Shown: positions 43,655 through 54,963, numbered from the stretch's first letter. The stretch is 64,000 nt of DNA from Candidatus Endonucleibacter bathymodioli (GCA_030674915.1 JASXSV010000015.1:1-64000); one strand, 5' to 3'. Program-made: numbers and translations. Notes: generated by a model not told the origin, from the letters alone.

Positions 43655-46480
43655 TCAGCGTTCAAGTATTGGTTTTAAAAATAGTCCTGTATAAGATGCA
43701 GGGCAGGCAGCAATCTTTTCCGGCGGGCCTATTGCAATAATCTTTCCGCCAGCATCACCACCTTCGGGACCAAGATCAACAACCCAGTCGGCTGTTTTTA
43801 TAACGTCAAGGTTGTGCTCTATAACCACAACGGTATTTCCATTATCGCGCAAACGATGGAGCACAATAAGCAGCTGCTGTATGTCATAGAAGTGAAGGCC
43901 TGTTGTTGGTTCGTCGAGAATATAAAGCGTTTTTCCTGTGTCTCTTTTTGAGAGCTCCTTTGCCAACTTGACTCTCTGAGCCTCACCACCAGAAAGTGTG
44001 GTTGCATTTTGCCCTAGATCAATATACGACAAGCCAACATCCATCAGTGTTTGAAGTTTGCGGTTTATTGCAGGAATTGGTTCAAAAAACTCAAGTGCAC
44101 GTTCCACAGTCATGGATAATACTTCATGTATGCTTTTGCCTTTGTATTTCACTTCCAGTGTTTCTCGGTTATATCGTTTAGCTTTACAGATATCGCAAGA
44201 GACATAAATATCAGGAAGGAAATGCATTTCCACCTTGATCACACCATCACCTTGACATGTTTCACAGCGGCCACCCTTCACATTAAAACTAAATCTACCA
44301 GGTTTGTATCCGCGTGATCTAGCTTCTTGGGTGCCTGAAAACAGCTCTCTAATAGCGGTAAAAATACCAGTATACGTTGCAGGATTTGATCGAGGAGTTC
44401 TGCCAATAGGGCTTTGATCAATATCAATACATTTATCGAGCAGAGATAGGCCAGTAACTTTTGTATACGGTGAAGCAGAAAGAGTTGTCGCTTTGTTTAA
44501 TTCTTGAGCTGTAATAGGGTATAGGGTGTTGTTTATTAGTGTCGATTTTCCGGAGCCTGAAACCCCGGTAATACATGTCATTAGCCCTATGGGTATTTCC
44601 AGGGTAACATTTTTAAGATTGTTGCCAGAGCAGCCTTCTAGTGTCAGTATTTTTTCTTTGTCTATAGGAAGCCGAACGGAAGGAATGTTGATTTTCTTTA
44701 TTCCTGAGAGGTATTGTCCGGTTAGAGAGGATTGGGTGTCCATTACTTGGGCTGGAGTGCCTTGAGCAATAATGTTGCCGCCATGAATGCCAGCCCCAGG
44801 ACCGATATCGATCACATGATCAGCAGCTAGTATTGATTCTTCATCATGCTCTACGACAATAACAGTATTCCCTAGATCCCTTAGTCTGGTTAAGGTGTGG
44901 ATAAGACGTTCGTTATCTCGTTGGTGTAAGCCAATGCTGGGCTCATCAAGTACATACATGACTCCGACTAATCCAGCGCCAATCTGGCTGGCTAGTCTTA
45001 TTCTTTGAGCTTCACCGCCAGACAGTGTGTCAGCACTGCGATCAAGGGTCAGGTAGTTTAGTCCAACGTTGACCAAGAAGCTTAGGCGATCACATATCTC
45101 TTTTAGAATTTTGGATGCGATCTCTCCTCGTTTTCCAGGTAGCTCAAGACGTTGAAAATAAGATAGTGCTTTTTCAATAGGTAGTTTAACTAGGTCGGGT
45201 AAGGTTTCATCTTTCACAAAAACATTGAGGGCTTCTGTGCGTAATCTGGCGCCTTTACAGTCTGGGCAGGATTGAGTGTTGATGTACTTTGATAGTTCAT
45301 CGCGAATAGATTGAGACTCAGTATCTTTATAGCGGCGGTCAAAATTTGGGATGATACCTTCAAAACGATGACGTTTTCGGTAAATATCACCTCGATCATT
45401 AATATAGCTGAACTCTATTTCTTCATCACCAGATCCGTACATAATGATTTTTTGGTTATTTTCATCTAAGTCCTCATAAGGGGTATCAAGATCAAATTTG
45501 TAATGTTCTGATAGAGATTTTAGTAGATGGAAATAATAAACGCTTCTGCGATCCCAGCCTCTAATAGCGCCCTCGCCCAGTGTTAGTTCAGGGTCTTGGA
45601 TAATTCGATTCTGGTCGAAAAACTGTTTCACTCCGAGACCGTTGCAGGATTGGCAGGCACCGGCGGGATTATTAAAAGAAAATAGGCGTGGCTCTAACTC
45701 ATCAATGCTATAACCACACTCAGGACAGGCGAATCGAGAGGAGAAAATTTGATCCTCTTGATCTCCATCCATAAAGCTAATGGCAACAAGTCCGTCAGTA
45801 AGTCCTAGCGCCGTCTCAAATGACTCTGAGAGTCTTAATTGCAAGCTTTCCTTGACTTTGAATCGGTCGATTATAACTTCTATCGTGTGCTTTTTGTTTT
45901 TATCTAGTACCGGCGGGGAGTCAAGGTCAGTAACCAAGTTATTAACCCGAGCACGAATGAATCCTTGGCTTTTTAGTTCGCTGAATACATGTAGATGCTC
46001 ACCTTTACGATTTCTGATAATGGGCGCTAGCAGCATAAGCTTAGTGTTTTCAGGTAGTGCAAGCACTAAGTCAACCATTTGGCTAATTGTTTGCGCCTCT
46101 AGCGGTAATTTGTGGGTTGGGCATTTAGGAATGCCTGTTCGGGCGAATAGTAGTCTAAGATAGTCGTATATGTCAGTGGTGGTGCCAACGGTTGAGCGTG
46201 GGTTGTGGCTGGTGGATTTTTGTTCTATAGATATAGCTGGTGATAAGCCCTCTATGTGATCAACATCAGGTTTTTCCATCATTGATAGAAATTGTCTGGC
46301 ATAGGAGGATAATGACTCAACATAACGTCTTTGTCCCTCTGCATAAAGAGTATCAAACGCTAAAGATGACTTTCCTGAGCCTGATAACCCAGTGATTACC
46401 ACCAGTTTGTCGCGAGGAATCTCTAGACTAATATTCTTTAGGTTATGGGTGCGAGCACCTTGAACCGTAATTTTATCCAC
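43655..46480 (-). CDS. uvrA: UvrA excinuclease ATPase subunit
   Basis: 941 residues, the normal length. It recognises DNA damage as the UvrA2 dimer and loads UvrB in nucleotide excision repair. Seen: Walker [21 protein letters not shown] near residue 31, zinc module [20 protein letters not shown] with CQSCNG, first signature [16 protein letters not shown], second Walker [14 protein letters not shown], second zinc motif CETCQGDG...[10 protein letters not shown], second signature [15 protein letters not shown] and Walker [14 protein letters not shown] see no LexA-type CTG-N10-CAG box in the ~270 bp upstream, and an IS30 copy lies just beyond, so SOS control may be weakened or lost. Confidence 0.98.
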   Translation of the reverse strand: MDKITVQGARTHNLKNISLEIPRDKLVVITGLSGSGKSSLAFDTLYAEGQRRYVESLSSYARQFLSMMEKPDVDHIEGLSPAISIEQKSTSHNPRSTVGTTTDIYDYLRLLFARTGIPKCPTHKLPLEAQTISQMVDLVLALPENTKLMLLAPIIRNRKGEHLHVFSELKSQGFIRARVNNLVTDLDSPPVLDKNKKHTIEVIIDRFKVKESLQLRLSESFETALGLTDGLVAISFMDGDQEDQIFSSRFACPECGYSIDELEPRLFSFNNPAGACQSCNGLGVKQFFDQNRIIQDPELTLGEGAIRGWDRRSVYYFHLLKSLSEHYKFDLDTPYEDLDENNQKIIMYGSGDEEIEFSYINDRGDIYRKRHRFEGIIPNFDRRYKDTESQSIRDELSKYINTQSCPDCKGARLRTEALNVFVKDETLPDLVKLPIEKALSYFQRLELPGKRGEIASKILKEICDRLSFLVNVGLNYLTLDRSADTLSGGEAQRIRLASQIGAGLVGVMYVLDEPSIGLHQRDNERLIHTLTRLRDLGNTVIVVEHDEESILAADHVIDIGPGAGIHGGNIIAQGTPAQVMDTQSSLTGQYLSGIKKINIPSVRLPIDKEKILTLEGCSGNNLKNVTLEIPIGLMTCITGVSGSGKSTLINNTLYPITAQELNKATTLSASPYTKVTGLSLLDKCIDIDQSPIGRTPRSNPATYTGIFTAIRELFSGTQEARSRGYKPGRFSFNVKGGRCETCQGDGVIKVEMHFLPDIYVSCDICKAKRYNRETLEVKYKGKSIHEVLSMTVERALEFFEPIPAINRKLQTLMDVGLSYIDLGQNATTLSGGEAQRVKLAKELSKRDTGKTLYILDEPTTGLHFYDIQQLLIVLHRLRDNGNTVVVIEHNLDVIKTADWVVDLGPEGGDAGGKIIAIGPPEKIAACPASYTGLFLKPILER

Positions 46481-46753
46481 GTATTATTACTCCGCCCCTT
46501 AGAGTCTTGTTAGGGAATGATGTCAGACCTCTATGCGAGGATGTATTATATAGGACGAATGAGTTTAGGTATAACAGATAGGATAAAAAAAATAAGGTTT
46601 AGGTATTTTTGGTTATATCCGTACTCTATGGGTGAGGAAAAAACTTAAAGTCTTTGATTTTCAAAGCATATTTATCATGAGTAGGACCCCTTATAAGGTA
46701 GTCTGCAAGGTCTTCTACTCCAGAATATGGTGTAATTTACGCATAAAATAAAC

Positions 46754-47835
46754 CGCGGATTTCAGTCATAAGTGCGCCATATTGAAAAAGTTGAGCCAGA
46801 GGGTACACTCACGGTTCTACCAAAAACCAATGTGAGACCACTTATGAATAAGCGTTATACCCACCTGACTCAAGAAGAAAGATACCAGATTTGGTCAGAG
46901 AAAAAAGCAGGAGTTTCAAATGAAATTATCGCCCAAGACTTAAGGCGTGATTTGAGTACCGTTAAAAGAGAGTTGGCTAGAAATACAGGGGCTAGAGGTT
47001 ATCGCCCGAAGCAAGCACATAATTTTGCGCAGGAACGTCATCAACAGAAACCAAAAGCGACCAAGATGGTAGCTGAACTGAAAGATAAAATTACTGACAG
47101 ACTAAGTAAGCAGTGGAGCCCTGAGCAAATACAAGGACGCCTTAAACGAGATAATCAACCTTCTGTATGTCCCTCTACGATTTACCAGTTTATTCGAGAG
47201 GACAAAGCTGGGGGTGGTTGCTTGTATCAACATCTTCGGCACAAGAAGTATAAGCAAAGAACAAGAAAGCCCGATGCACGAGGCCAGATCCGAAACCGTG
47301 TTAGCATTGATGATCGACCTGGAATTGTGGATCAAAAAATACGTTTAGGCGATTGGGAAGCAGACACTGTAATTGGCAAAAGACACAAGGGTGTACTGGT
47401 TACATTAACGGAAAGAGTGAGTAAATTAAATTTGGTAAAACGTGTTCCTTCAAAGCACGCTGACGTGGTGACGAAAGCAATTATAACGATGCTCAAGCCT
47501 TACCAATCAGACTTACTCACGATCACATTTGATAACGGAAAGGAGTTCGCCTTTCATGAAAAAATCAAGAAAAAGCTTAACGTAGATACCTATTTTGCTC
47601 ACCCTTACTCCTCGTGGGAACGAGGTTTGAATGAAAATCATAATGGTTTGATAAGACAATATTTGCCCAAAAGCCAATCTTTGGATAATGTCACTGACAA
47701 AGAAATTTTAGATATACAAAACCGACTAAACCAAAGACCAAGAAAACTGTTAGACTTTAAAACACCTGATGAGATTTATAGTGAAATGGCGTTAGCTGCA
47801 TAAATTTTAAGGGGCACTTATGACTAAAATCCGCG
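46754..47835 (+). mobile_element. Intact IS30-family insertion sequence, copy 2
   Basis: 1,082 bp with the same inverted repeats as copy 1 and a 3-bp target duplication AAC at 46751-46753 and 47836-47838. The right repeat has lost the CG of GGGCGCAC (it reads GGGGCAC). It is inserted upstream of uvrA and beyond the 3' end of cbrB. Confidence 0.92.
46844..47803 (+). CDS. IS30-family transposase, second copy
   Basis: 319 residues, identical to the transposase at 40479-41438 except for a few substitutions (for example A to S in VCPSTIYQF, E to G in DKAGGG, G to R in QRTRKPD, V to I in NHNGLIR). The DDE residues are retained, so both copies are probably active or were until recently. Confidence 0.93.
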   Translation: MNKRYTHLTQEERYQIWSEKKAGVSNEIIAQDLRRDLSTVKRELARNTGARGYRPKQAHNFAQERHQQKPKATKMVAELKDKITDRLSKQWSPEQIQGRLKRDNQPSVCPSTIYQFIREDKAGGGCLYQHLRHKKYKQRTRKPDARGQIRNRVSIDDRPGIVDQKIRLGDWEADTVIGKRHKGVLVTLTERVSKLNLVKRVPSKHADVVTKAIITMLKPYQSDLLTITFDNGKEFAFHEKIKKKLNVDTYFAHPYSSWERGLNENHNGLIRQYLPKSQSLDNVTDKEILDIQNRLNQRPRKLLDFKTPDEIYSEMALAA

Positions 47836-47838
47836 AAC

Positions 47839-48350
47839 CAGTTAATTGATGGGTAAGAATAAAACTAATCTGTCTCTATATCAAGTTGACGATTAATCTC
47901 CGTCAACAATTGATCTCACAAATTGTGCTCGACCAGACGTGTTAAAAACCGTCCCGAGGTTTCGGGAATTTCTCCAGCAAGTTTAAGGTGGCAAAGCTTG
48001 CTAAACAGCAGGTCTTTATGTCAGCATTAAGGCAACTGCAATCGAATAAGTGATACTATATCTTAGGCAGTATAGGCTCATAACAAAGTCCGCTGAGGAT
48101 AGCTAGGCGACATGTGCTAAAGTCCTGGGTTGAGGGTAGCAACTTTCAATTTCTGAGCATCGTAGCAGAGCTTGCGTATCATCTAGGTTGCCAAAATTTG
48201 GGTCTTTTAGGTCAATGGCTGAGATCAAGAGTTTGGGTTGTGTTGTAAAGTATTTGTGCATGTCGGTATTTCACCAGAATAAATCGGCTTTGTTGCGTTA
48301 TAATGAGGTCTCATTTCATAAAATCAACTTGTTGATTCGTAAAAGAATAT
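47839..48350. other. Intergenic stretch where pcnB would be expected
   Basis: No gene seen. In Pseudomonas, pcnB follows cbrB; here the sequence downstream of cbrB is non-coding and then IS30. A weak frame, KFKVAKLAKQQVFMSALRQL then QSNK, may be a relic. Confidence 0.4.
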
Positions 48351-49733
48351 CTATACAACAGTTTTCTTTTTCTTTGGAATTCCTAAGCGATGGCGACGCT
48401 CCCAAAGGGTTTTCCTGCTAATGCCAAGTTTTTGAGCGAGTTTGGTTTCTGTCATTTCCTCCTGATGTTTCAGGACAAAACTCTGGAAGTAGTCCTCTAG
48501 AGTTAAACCATTTTGTGGCTGATTATCGTCCCCAGAGTTGAGTGTTATTTGACTCTCTTGGATTTTAATATCTAGGTTTTCTGGTGTAATAATATTGTCT
48601 CCAGATAGTATTACAGCTCTTTCTATAGCATGCTGTAGCTCGCGAACATTACCTGGCCACTGATGCTGGCTTATGGTCGCCATAGCCGCAGGTGAGAATG
48701 AATATAGTTTTTTCTCCATTTGTTCGCAGCTTTTCTTTAGTAGTGTTTCCGCCAGCAACAGAATATCACTCCCTCTTTCACGTAAAGGAGGAATTCGTAG
48801 TTCAACAACTTTTAATCGATAGTAAAGGTCTTCCCTGAACTTTGATTCTCCAGAGAGTTGATACAAATTTCTGTGGGTTGCGGCCAGCAAACGGATGTCT
48901 ACTGTGTGAGATGTAACTGAGCCTACACGTCGGATCTCTTTTTCTTGTAAAACCCTTAGTAATCGGGCTTGAGCTTCTAGTGGTAGTTCGCCAATTTCAT
49001 CAAGAAATAGAGTGCCACCATTTGCTGCCTCTATTAATCCTGTACGGGCGGAAGTAGCTCCTGTAAACGAGCCCTTTTCATGGCCGAATAGTTCTGACTC
49101 AATCAGTGTTTCTGGAATTGCGGCACAGTTCACTGAAATCATGGGTCCTGAGGATCGCTCACTGTGCTTATGTATTGCTTTGGCTACTAGTTCTTTGCCA
49201 GCACCAGATTCTCCATGAATAAGCACGGAGGCAGTCGTCGGCGCAACCTTTTTTATAAGCTCAAATAGTTCTTGCATGGCAGGACTCATGCCAATCATTT
49301 CGCAAAAGCCACTGGAATTATTTGCTGGCTTATCAGATGATAAAGATGAATCCTGCTCCGTATTGTGTATATTTGTCTCATATTTTCTCAGGATTTCCTT
49401 AATGCGCTGTACCATTTCATCGTGATCAAATGGTTTGGCAATATAATCGACGGCACCTTGCTTCATGATGCTAACGGCAGAGTTTAGGCTTGCATAGCTG
49501 GTCATAATTAGTACAGGTATGCCCTGTGCCAATGTTATCATTTCGGTGCCTGGTAATCCCGGTAATCTAAGGTCACTGATAATCAGGGAAAAATCATCAA
49601 AACTGTATTTTTCTTGAGCTTCATGTACTGATTCTGCTTCGCTAACTGTGTAGTTATTGCGTTCCAGTAATCGCCGCAAGGAAGACCTGATGATGGCTTC
49701 ATCTTCAACTATCAGTATGTGTGCTTGGTTCAT
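48351..49733 (-). CDS. cbrB: NtrC-family response regulator CbrB
   Basis: 460 residues. Receiver domain with phospho-acceptor D54 in [13 protein letters not shown] and K104 in YIAKPFDH; sigma-54 AAA+ domain with Walker A GESGAGKE, the sigma-54 contact loop [14 protein letters not shown] (GSFTGA rather than the usual GAFTGA) and Walker [15 protein letters not shown]-terminal Fis-type [23 protein letters not shown]. In Pseudomonas, CbrB activates carbon/nitrogen-use genes and the small RNA crcZ when phosphorylated by CbrA. It lies 41 bp downstream of cbrA in the same operon. Confidence 0.92.
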   Translation of the reverse strand: MNQAHILIVEDEAIIRSSLRRLLERNNYTVSEAESVHEAQEKYSFDDFSLIISDLRLPGLPGTEMITLAQGIPVLIMTSYASLNSAVSIMKQGAVDYIAKPFDHDEMVQRIKEILRKYETNIHNTEQDSSLSSDKPANNSSGFCEMIGMSPAMQELFELIKKVAPTTASVLIHGESGAGKELVAKAIHKHSERSSGPMISVNCAAIPETLIESELFGHEKGSFTGATSARTGLIEAANGGTLFLDEIGELPLEAQARLLRVLQEKEIRRVGSVTSHTVDIRLLAATHRNLYQLSGESKFREDLYYRLKVVELRIPPLRERGSDILLLAETLLKKSCEQMEKKLYSFSPAAMATISQHQWPGNVRELQHAIERAVILSGDNIITPENLDIKIQESQITLNSGDDNQPQNGLTLEDYFQSFVLKHQEEMTETKLAQKLGISRKTLWERRHRLGIPKKKKTVV

Positions 49734-49774
49734 GCTGTTTCTCCTAAGGCTTAAGGTCTAGCTGCTGTTTGGTC

Positions 49775-52720
49775 TTATTGGTTTTCAATAATCGGCAGAG
49801 AAATAATGAAGCAGCTACCTTTTGTGCAGCTCTGATTAGTTGGACTGATAACCCGGATAGTACCAAAATATTCTTCTATAATATTCCATGTTAAAGCTAG
49901 TCCTAGCCCGGTTCCCTTTCCCGCTTCCTTTGTAGTAAAAAAAGGATTAAATAATTTTTCTTGGACTTCCCTTGGGATTCCATGTCCATTGTCTTCTACT
50001 TCAATGTCGACTGTATGTTTCATTATTTTAGATGTAACAGTGATCGTACCTCCACTCTCTGAAGCGTCAGATGCATTACTTAAAAGGTTAATAAATACTT
50101 GCTGAAATTTTTGATAATTCCCCATGATTTTATGCTCAGTAGGGCAGTTATTCTGGAATATCAAAGAGTCATTTTTTTTACTTAGTTGCAGCAGGGTAAT
50201 AGCCTCGCTTACGCAGTCCTTGACTACAACTGGTGCTAGCTGTTGCTCGCTATTTTGTTGTAACTGACCACTGTGTGCATAACTAACCAATATTTGCACA
50301 ATGCTACTGACTCTTTTGGTTTGGTTTAGTATCTGCTGCGCAGTATCTTTAATCTCAGGCTCTGACGAAAGCGCTTTAAGTTCCTGAGCCAAACAGTCAA
50401 TTCCTGTAATGGGGTTGCCAATCTCATGGGCTACTCCTGCCGCCAGCTGACCAATTGAAGCGAGTCTTTCACTATGGATCAATTGTTCTTCAAGCATCTG
50501 GTTTTCTGTCACATCTTCAATCAGCATGACTTGGCTGCCCTCTGATTCCAGTATTGCAACATCAATGCGTGCTTTATGCAGACTAAAACAACGAGCTGAA
50601 CCATTAACCTCAATATGCTGTTTATTTAGGTAATCAGTATCACTAGCCATAAAATCATTCAGGAATTTTGACCAAGGTTGCGGTATACGATCCAGTGATG
50701 TGCCTAATACGCTAGTAGAGTTCAGGCCTGTCATCTGTGTAAGGGCATAATTCCACAGTGTAATGTTGTCGTTGCCTATAGCGCAAACACCCAGCGGAAT
50801 GCTGTTTAGTGTGTCCCTATGGTAACGTCGAAGGCTGTCGAGTTCTGCAGATAATCCGGTAAGTTCAGAGTGATATGCCTCAAGTCGAGTCTCAAGAAAG
50901 TGAAAATCCTGGGTAACAAATTTTTTATCACTGATCGGAGGAAGGCATGTGTTAATAATTTCATGGGCTACTGTAGGTCCCATTAAGCCAGAAAGGTTAA
51001 TTTCAAGCTTATCTCTGAGTCTGGCCAGGGCATGAGGATGATTGTCATCCGCTCTCATGCCCATAGCAACTAACGCCATATTTACCTCTTTTTGTGCGGC
51101 TTCCTGCCCTAAAGGAGTGCTAAGTTTTTTTTGAAACTCTATAGATGAGCTTGCTTGCGGTATCTTATGCACACCCAATTTTACATTTTGTACAAGGCAA
51201 GATTGAGCTGCACTGATTTCAGTTTCACGGGACTGGGTTACGCTGGAGACAATGTAAAATACGATTGAATTGATGGCTAAGGAGCCCATGGCAGCAATAT
51301 TCCAGTTATCCATTATAAATACTTTGGCGTATGCACTATCTGAAAATGGCAATAATGGTTCCAGCGATAAAGGTATCATAAACAGTAAAAACCAGCACGT
51401 TGCACCCACTAGAAGTCCTGCTATAAATCCCTTATTATTACCTTTGTCCCAATAGAGAGTGCAAAGTGCTCCGGGTAACAGTTGAAGGGCGCCAACATAA
51501 GCAACAATGCTCAGACTGTATAAATCTCGGTCATCATGTAGAAATCGATAAAAGGCATAGGCGGCAATGATAAGCGTAATGATAACTAAACGCTTTAGCC
51601 AAATCAGTCTTTGGTAGATGTTCACCTGAAGTTTAGTTCGAGCTGTAGGTTGGTACCATGGAAGAACAAGGTGATTTAGTGTCATGGAGGATAAGGCGAG
51701 CGTGGTCACAATAATTAATCCGCTAGCCGCGGAAAGACCTCCCAAATAACCGATAATTGTTAGCCATGGACTATCTAGTGCCAGGCCAAGAGCGAGAGGG
51801 AAATATTCTGGAGCCGTGTCTACGCCTAATTTAATGCTAGCCCAAAGAATTAATGGTGTAGATATGCTCAACAACAATAAGAATAATGGAAGCCCCCAGC
51901 TGGCAACGTGCAGCGCTTTGCTGCTATTGTTTTCTGCAAAGGTCATATGAAACATATGAGGCATCACTATTGCCGAAGCAAAAAACATTAATAATGTTGT
52001 TCTCCAGGGGCCGTTTTCCAGAGAATCACTCATTCCTACGAAATTGTCACCATTTTCTTTCAGCCATTGTTCAACTCCAGAAGGGCCGCCCAGTACATGA
52101 AATAGCGCAACACCACCAAGAATAAGCATGGTGGTCAGCTTTAATAATGACTCCAATGCAATAGTAAATACTAATCCTTGATGGTGATCACGGCTGATAA
52201 TATGACGAGTGCCAAATAGGACAGTAAAAAGCATCATAAAAATACAAAACCCTATTGCGAGGGTTTCTGGGGAAGATTCGCTGCTAATGAGATGAATACT
52301 ATCAGACACCGCCTGAATTTGCAGGGCTAGTAAGGGCATCACGGTTATCAACAAGAGCAATGTACTTAAAACTCCTGCAGCAGGACTACGAAACCTGAAT
52401 GCAAACAGATCCGCAAGGGAGCTCAGCTGATTAGTTTTGATAATCTTTAATATAGGACTCAATAGTACTGGCGCCAGTAAAAAGGCAGCGCTAAGCCCAA
52501 AATAAAAAGCAAGAAAAATATAGCCACTCTCATGGGCTATGCCGATGCTGCCATAGTAAGCCCAGCTACTGGCATAAACGCCTAATGAAAGAACATAGAT
52601 GAGAGGATGTTGAACAAGCGCTTTGGGGATAAATCCCTTTTCGGTAGCCCATGCGCAAAAAAAGAGAATCAGAAGATAAATCGTGCTAGCAACAACTAAA
52701 TACTGGAGGTCAAACATCAT
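49775..52720 (-). CDS. cbrA: CbrA sensor histidine kinase with SLC5 transporter-like domain
   Basis: About 981 residues. The first ~490 form a 13-helix sodium/solute-symporter (SLC5) domain (SWAYYGSIGIAHESGYIFLA, LADLFAFRFRSP, FMMLFTVLFGTRHIISRDHH, AASGLIIVTTLALSSMTLNH). A PAS-like segment (CAIGNDNITLWNYALTQMTG) precedes HisKA with H765 in GVAHEIGNPITGID, and the ATPase domain has NLLSNASDAS and KGTGLGLALTWNIIEEYFG. It senses metabolic state and phosphorylates CbrB. The start is one of two adjacent ATGs (52720 or 52717) inside the upstream small gene; the longer frame to 52747 lacks a ribosome site. Confidence 0.93.
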   Translation of the reverse strand: MMFDLQYLVVASTIYLLILFFCAWATEKGFIPKALVQHPLIYVLSLGVYASSWAYYGSIGIAHESGYIFLAFYFGLSAAFLLAPVLLSPILKIIKTNQLSSLADLFAFRFRSPAAGVLSTLLLLITVMPLLALQIQAVSDSIHLISSESSPETLAIGFCIFMMLFTVLFGTRHIISRDHHQGLVFTIALESLLKLTTMLILGGVALFHVLGGPSGVEQWLKENGDNFVGMSDSLENGPWRTTLLMFFASAIVMPHMFHMTFAENNSSKALHVASWGLPLFLLLLSISTPLILWASIKLGVDTAPEYFPLALGLALDSPWLTIIGYLGGLSAASGLIIVTTLALSSMTLNHLVLPWYQPTARTKLQVNIYQRLIWLKRLVIITLIIAAYAFYRFLHDDRDLYSLSIVAYVGALQLLPGALCTLYWDKGNNKGFIAGLLVGATCWFLLFMIPLSLEPLLPFSDSAYAKVFIMDNWNIAAMGSLAINSIVFYIVSSVTQSRETEISAAQSCLVQNVKLGVHKIPQASSSIEFQKKLSTPLGQEAAQKEVNMALVAMGMRADDNHPHALARLRDKLEINLSGLMGPTVAHEIINTCLPPISDKKFVTQDFHFLETRLEAYHSELTGLSAELDSLRRYHRDTLNSIPLGVCAIGNDNITLWNYALTQMTGLNSTSVLGTSLDRIPQPWSKFLNDFMASDTDYLNKQHIEVNGSARCFSLHKARIDVAILESEGSQVMLIEDVTENQMLEEQLIHSERLASIGQLAAGVAHEIGNPITGIDCLAQELKALSSEPEIKDTAQQILNQTKRVSSIVQILVSYAHSGQLQQNSEQQLAPVVVKDCVSEAITLLQLSKKNDSLIFQNNCPTEHKIMGNYQKFQQVFINLLSNASDASESGGTITVTSKIMKHTVDIEVEDNGHGIPREVQEKLFNPFFTTKEAGKGTGLGLALTWNIIEEYFGTIRVISPTNQSCTKGSCFIISLPIIENQ

Positions 52721-52886
52721 CCGACCTCTCTCTGGGCTGCAATACAAAAGCTACTATAACCATAATCAACCAGAGGACCCAAGGTTGATACCAGTGTTTA
52801 TCAAAATGAAGCCACCAGCCCATAATAGCTGGTGAGAATAAGTAGATACCTATGATTAAAAGTACTACAAGGCGATTTATGTACAT
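52710..52886 (-). CDS. CbrX-like small membrane protein
   Basis: About 58 residues from MYINRLVVLLIIGIYLFSPA; an alternative start at 52901 adds five residues. Two transmembrane helices (LVVLLIIGIYLFSPAIMGWW and WVLWLIMVIVAFVLQ) and a short charged tail. Its 3' end overlaps the cbrA start by 11 bp, the same arrangement as cbrX in Pseudomonas putida, so the two are probably translationally coupled. Role unknown. Confidence 0.75.
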   Translation of the reverse strand: MYINRLVVLLIIGIYLFSPAIMGWWLHFDKHWYQPWVLWLIMVIVAFVLQPRERSDDV

Positions 52887-52988
52887 AAGGCTACAGTTCA
52901 AATTGCCAACTGAAGTCTCATGGTAAAGGGGATTTTAACAAACTGCAAAGTAACTTCATTTAGACCGATAACTTTAGGTATACATAAT

Positions 52989-53831
52989 TTATTTCTCAAA
53001 GTCTGGTGCTTGGTATGTGGCCCATAACACCATATTGCCCGGACAATCTGAGCCAAGAGCAGCCTGCATCAAATCTTTTACTTTGATTATGCCTTTTTTA
53101 TCCAGCCAGGTATTATCCAAAAGCCCTTCTTCCAGCATCCAAGTGGGGATGGAATTTAAATGTCGATCGTAAAGTGCTGCAGGAAGAGTTAAGTCTTTTG
53201 GGAGTAATGGCCTTTTGGCGTTTAATGCCATATTGCATTGGGCTAATAGCCGGCGAGCTATGTTTTTTCTTCTATTGATGTAGCCCTGAGCATCACGAAG
53301 ATAACGGTCATCGTAGGGTTTCATCAGCTCGTTGTAGCGGCTTTCCACGCATCTTTTATAATCTAACTTGTTTCTGTGTTCTTTAGATTTTATGGACGTG
53401 CAAGCATTGGCTGCTTTATCTGTATTTGTTTTGCTTAAAGCTATATGCCAGGGAGCATAAGGACCAAGAATAATTTGGGCTTCCTTATTGGCAGCAAATA
53501 ATAAATGTTCTTCTGGAGAAAAACATATGTGGGAATTATCGAGACGTACTAAGCTGCGTGGCTTTAAGTCAGGATTAGAATTAATGCTTTTCTCTCTTTT
53601 AATGCGAACAGTCTGACAAAAATTTAACTTTTTAGCATGAGCTTCTAACTTTTTTGGTTTTTCCTCTATTTTTGGTTTTTCCTCTACCTCTATAAGTACA
53701 GGCATAGGTGGGTCGAAGTCAAAGGGATTTACCGGTTCATCCATAGATGACGTCTTTGTTGCCGTAGCAAATGCGCTGGCAGCGAGTGTCATCCATAAGC
53801 AAGATGTGAGTATTCTGTTTGTTGACGACAT
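52989..53831 (-). CDS. Secreted or periplasmic protein of unknown function
   Basis: 280 residues. An N-terminal signal peptide (ILTSCLWMTLAASAFATA) is followed by a proline/glutamate/lysine-rich spacer with a VEEKPKIEEKPKK repeat up to residue ~70, reminiscent of a periplasm-spanning region. The rest is a cysteine-containing domain (FCQTV, ICFSP, ACTS, RCVES, QCNMAL, DCPGN: six cysteines, perhaps disulphide-bonded) with SPEEHLLFAANKEAQIILGP and RLLAQCNMALNAKRPLLPKD. I do not recognise the family. It sits between gluQRS and the cbr operon on the same strand, but is separated from each by ~100 bp. Confidence 0.7.
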   Translation of the reverse strand: MSSTNRILTSCLWMTLAASAFATATKTSSMDEPVNPFDFDPPMPVLIEVEEKPKIEEKPKKLEAHAKKLNFCQTVRIKREKSINSNPDLKPRSLVRLDNSHICFSPEEHLLFAANKEAQIILGPYAPWHIALSKTNTDKAANACTSIKSKEHRNKLDYKRCVESRYNELMKPYDDRYLRDAQGYINRRKNIARRLLAQCNMALNAKRPLLPKDLTLPAALYDRHLNSIPTWMLEEGLLDNTWLDKKGIIKVKDLMQAALGSDCPGNMVLWATYQAPDFEK

Positions 53832-53930
53832 ATTCGCTCCTTGAACACGTCAAATATTGAAAGACAGTTAATTAGTTATAACATTATTACGCACCACATG
53901 GAACCATCTTCTGAATATTGGTTCTATGGT

Positions 53931-54830
53931 TTATTGCGTATCTGAGATGATAGACAAAGGAATAGCATTAGTTGCGGGCACTCTATGAATATTCCAACGA
54001 TCAACACCCCATTGAATAATATTGGTTACAGAGGCATCTCTGAGTTGTCTGTCGGGATTAAGACCCAGAACTTTCATGGCCTTCACCAGCAGGGGGCGAG
54101 GCTCATCAAGAGGAATGGGTTGTGCCTTGTTTTGCTTGCTGAGCTTTTCGCCACCATCTACTTCTGTAACTACAGGGATATGAGCATAATTAAGACGACG
54201 GTAGTTAAGAACCGACTGCAGGTAGATCTGCCTAGGTGTTGAGTCAATCAGGTCATAGCCTCTTACTACGTGAGTAATTTTCTGAAACTGATCATCCACA
54301 CAAACTGCTAGCTGGTATGCATATAGTAAATCTTTACGCAGAAGGATGAAGTCACCGAGTTGAGTGAGCTCAAACTTTTTCTTTCCCTGGATGAGGTCAT
54401 GAAACTCTATCTTAATGTCGGGGCATTTTAGCCGTAATGAAAACAGGCTTCCGGCAGGTGGAGGCTTGTTGCGACAGTAGCCAGGATACGTACCATTGAG
54501 GCCTGAAAGTTTTTTGCGCGAGCAAGTGCATGGGTAAAGCGATCGATGTTTTATCAAATGCACTAGAGCTGTCTGATACGCCTCATGGCGACGGCTCTGA
54601 TAGATGACATTATCATCCCACTCTAATCCATAGGCTTCGAGCACATAAAGAATAAGATCGGCAGTCCGAGGTTGTTCACGGTGAGGATCGATATCCTCTA
54701 TTCTAACCAACCAGGTGCCTCCGTTTGCCCGGGCATCTAAATAACTTGCAAGAGCGGCAGTTAGTGACCCAAAGTGCAGCAAGCCTGATGGTGACGGAGC
54801 AAACCGACCCTTGTAGAGTTTTGAGGCCAT
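53931..54830 (-). CDS. gluQ: Glutamyl-Q tRNA(Asp) synthetase
   Basis: 299 residues, the paralogue of glutamyl-tRNA synthetase that lacks the anticodon domain and attaches glutamate to the queuosine of tRNA(Asp). Class I signatures: GRFAPSPSGLLHFGS (HIGH-like) at 8-22 and EKLSKQNK (KMSKS-like) near 231. The zinc site CTCSRKKL...YPGYCR is present. It follows dksA on the same strand, as in other gammaproteobacteria where dksA-gluQ are co-transcribed; the gap of ~130 bp holds no gene. Confidence 0.96.
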   Translation of the reverse strand: MASKLYKGRFAPSPSGLLHFGSLTAALASYLDARANGGTWLVRIEDIDPHREQPRTADLILYVLEAYGLEWDDNVIYQSRRHEAYQTALVHLIKHRSLYPCTCSRKKLSGLNGTYPGYCRNKPPPAGSLFSLRLKCPDIKIEFHDLIQGKKKFELTQLGDFILLRKDLLYAYQLAVCVDDQFQKITHVVRGYDLIDSTPRQIYLQSVLNYRRLNYAHIPVVTEVDGGEKLSKQNKAQPIPLDEPRPLLVKAMKVLGLNPDRQLRDASVTNIIQWGVDRWNIHRVPATNAIPLSIISDTQ

Positions 54831-54963
54831 GAATAAGTGCTGTTCGTTGTGATGACGCGCAAGAAATATAACTGCTCATAACAGCGGAAAGGCTTCGACT
54901 CCTGCATGCAATATAAACTAGTAAGGCCACAAATGAATAATAGTTTGTAGCTCACAACCTTTA

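Noticed and set aside
45780..46163. 127-codon + strand frame inside uvrA
   Set aside because: Antisense shadow of a well-conserved uvrA region.
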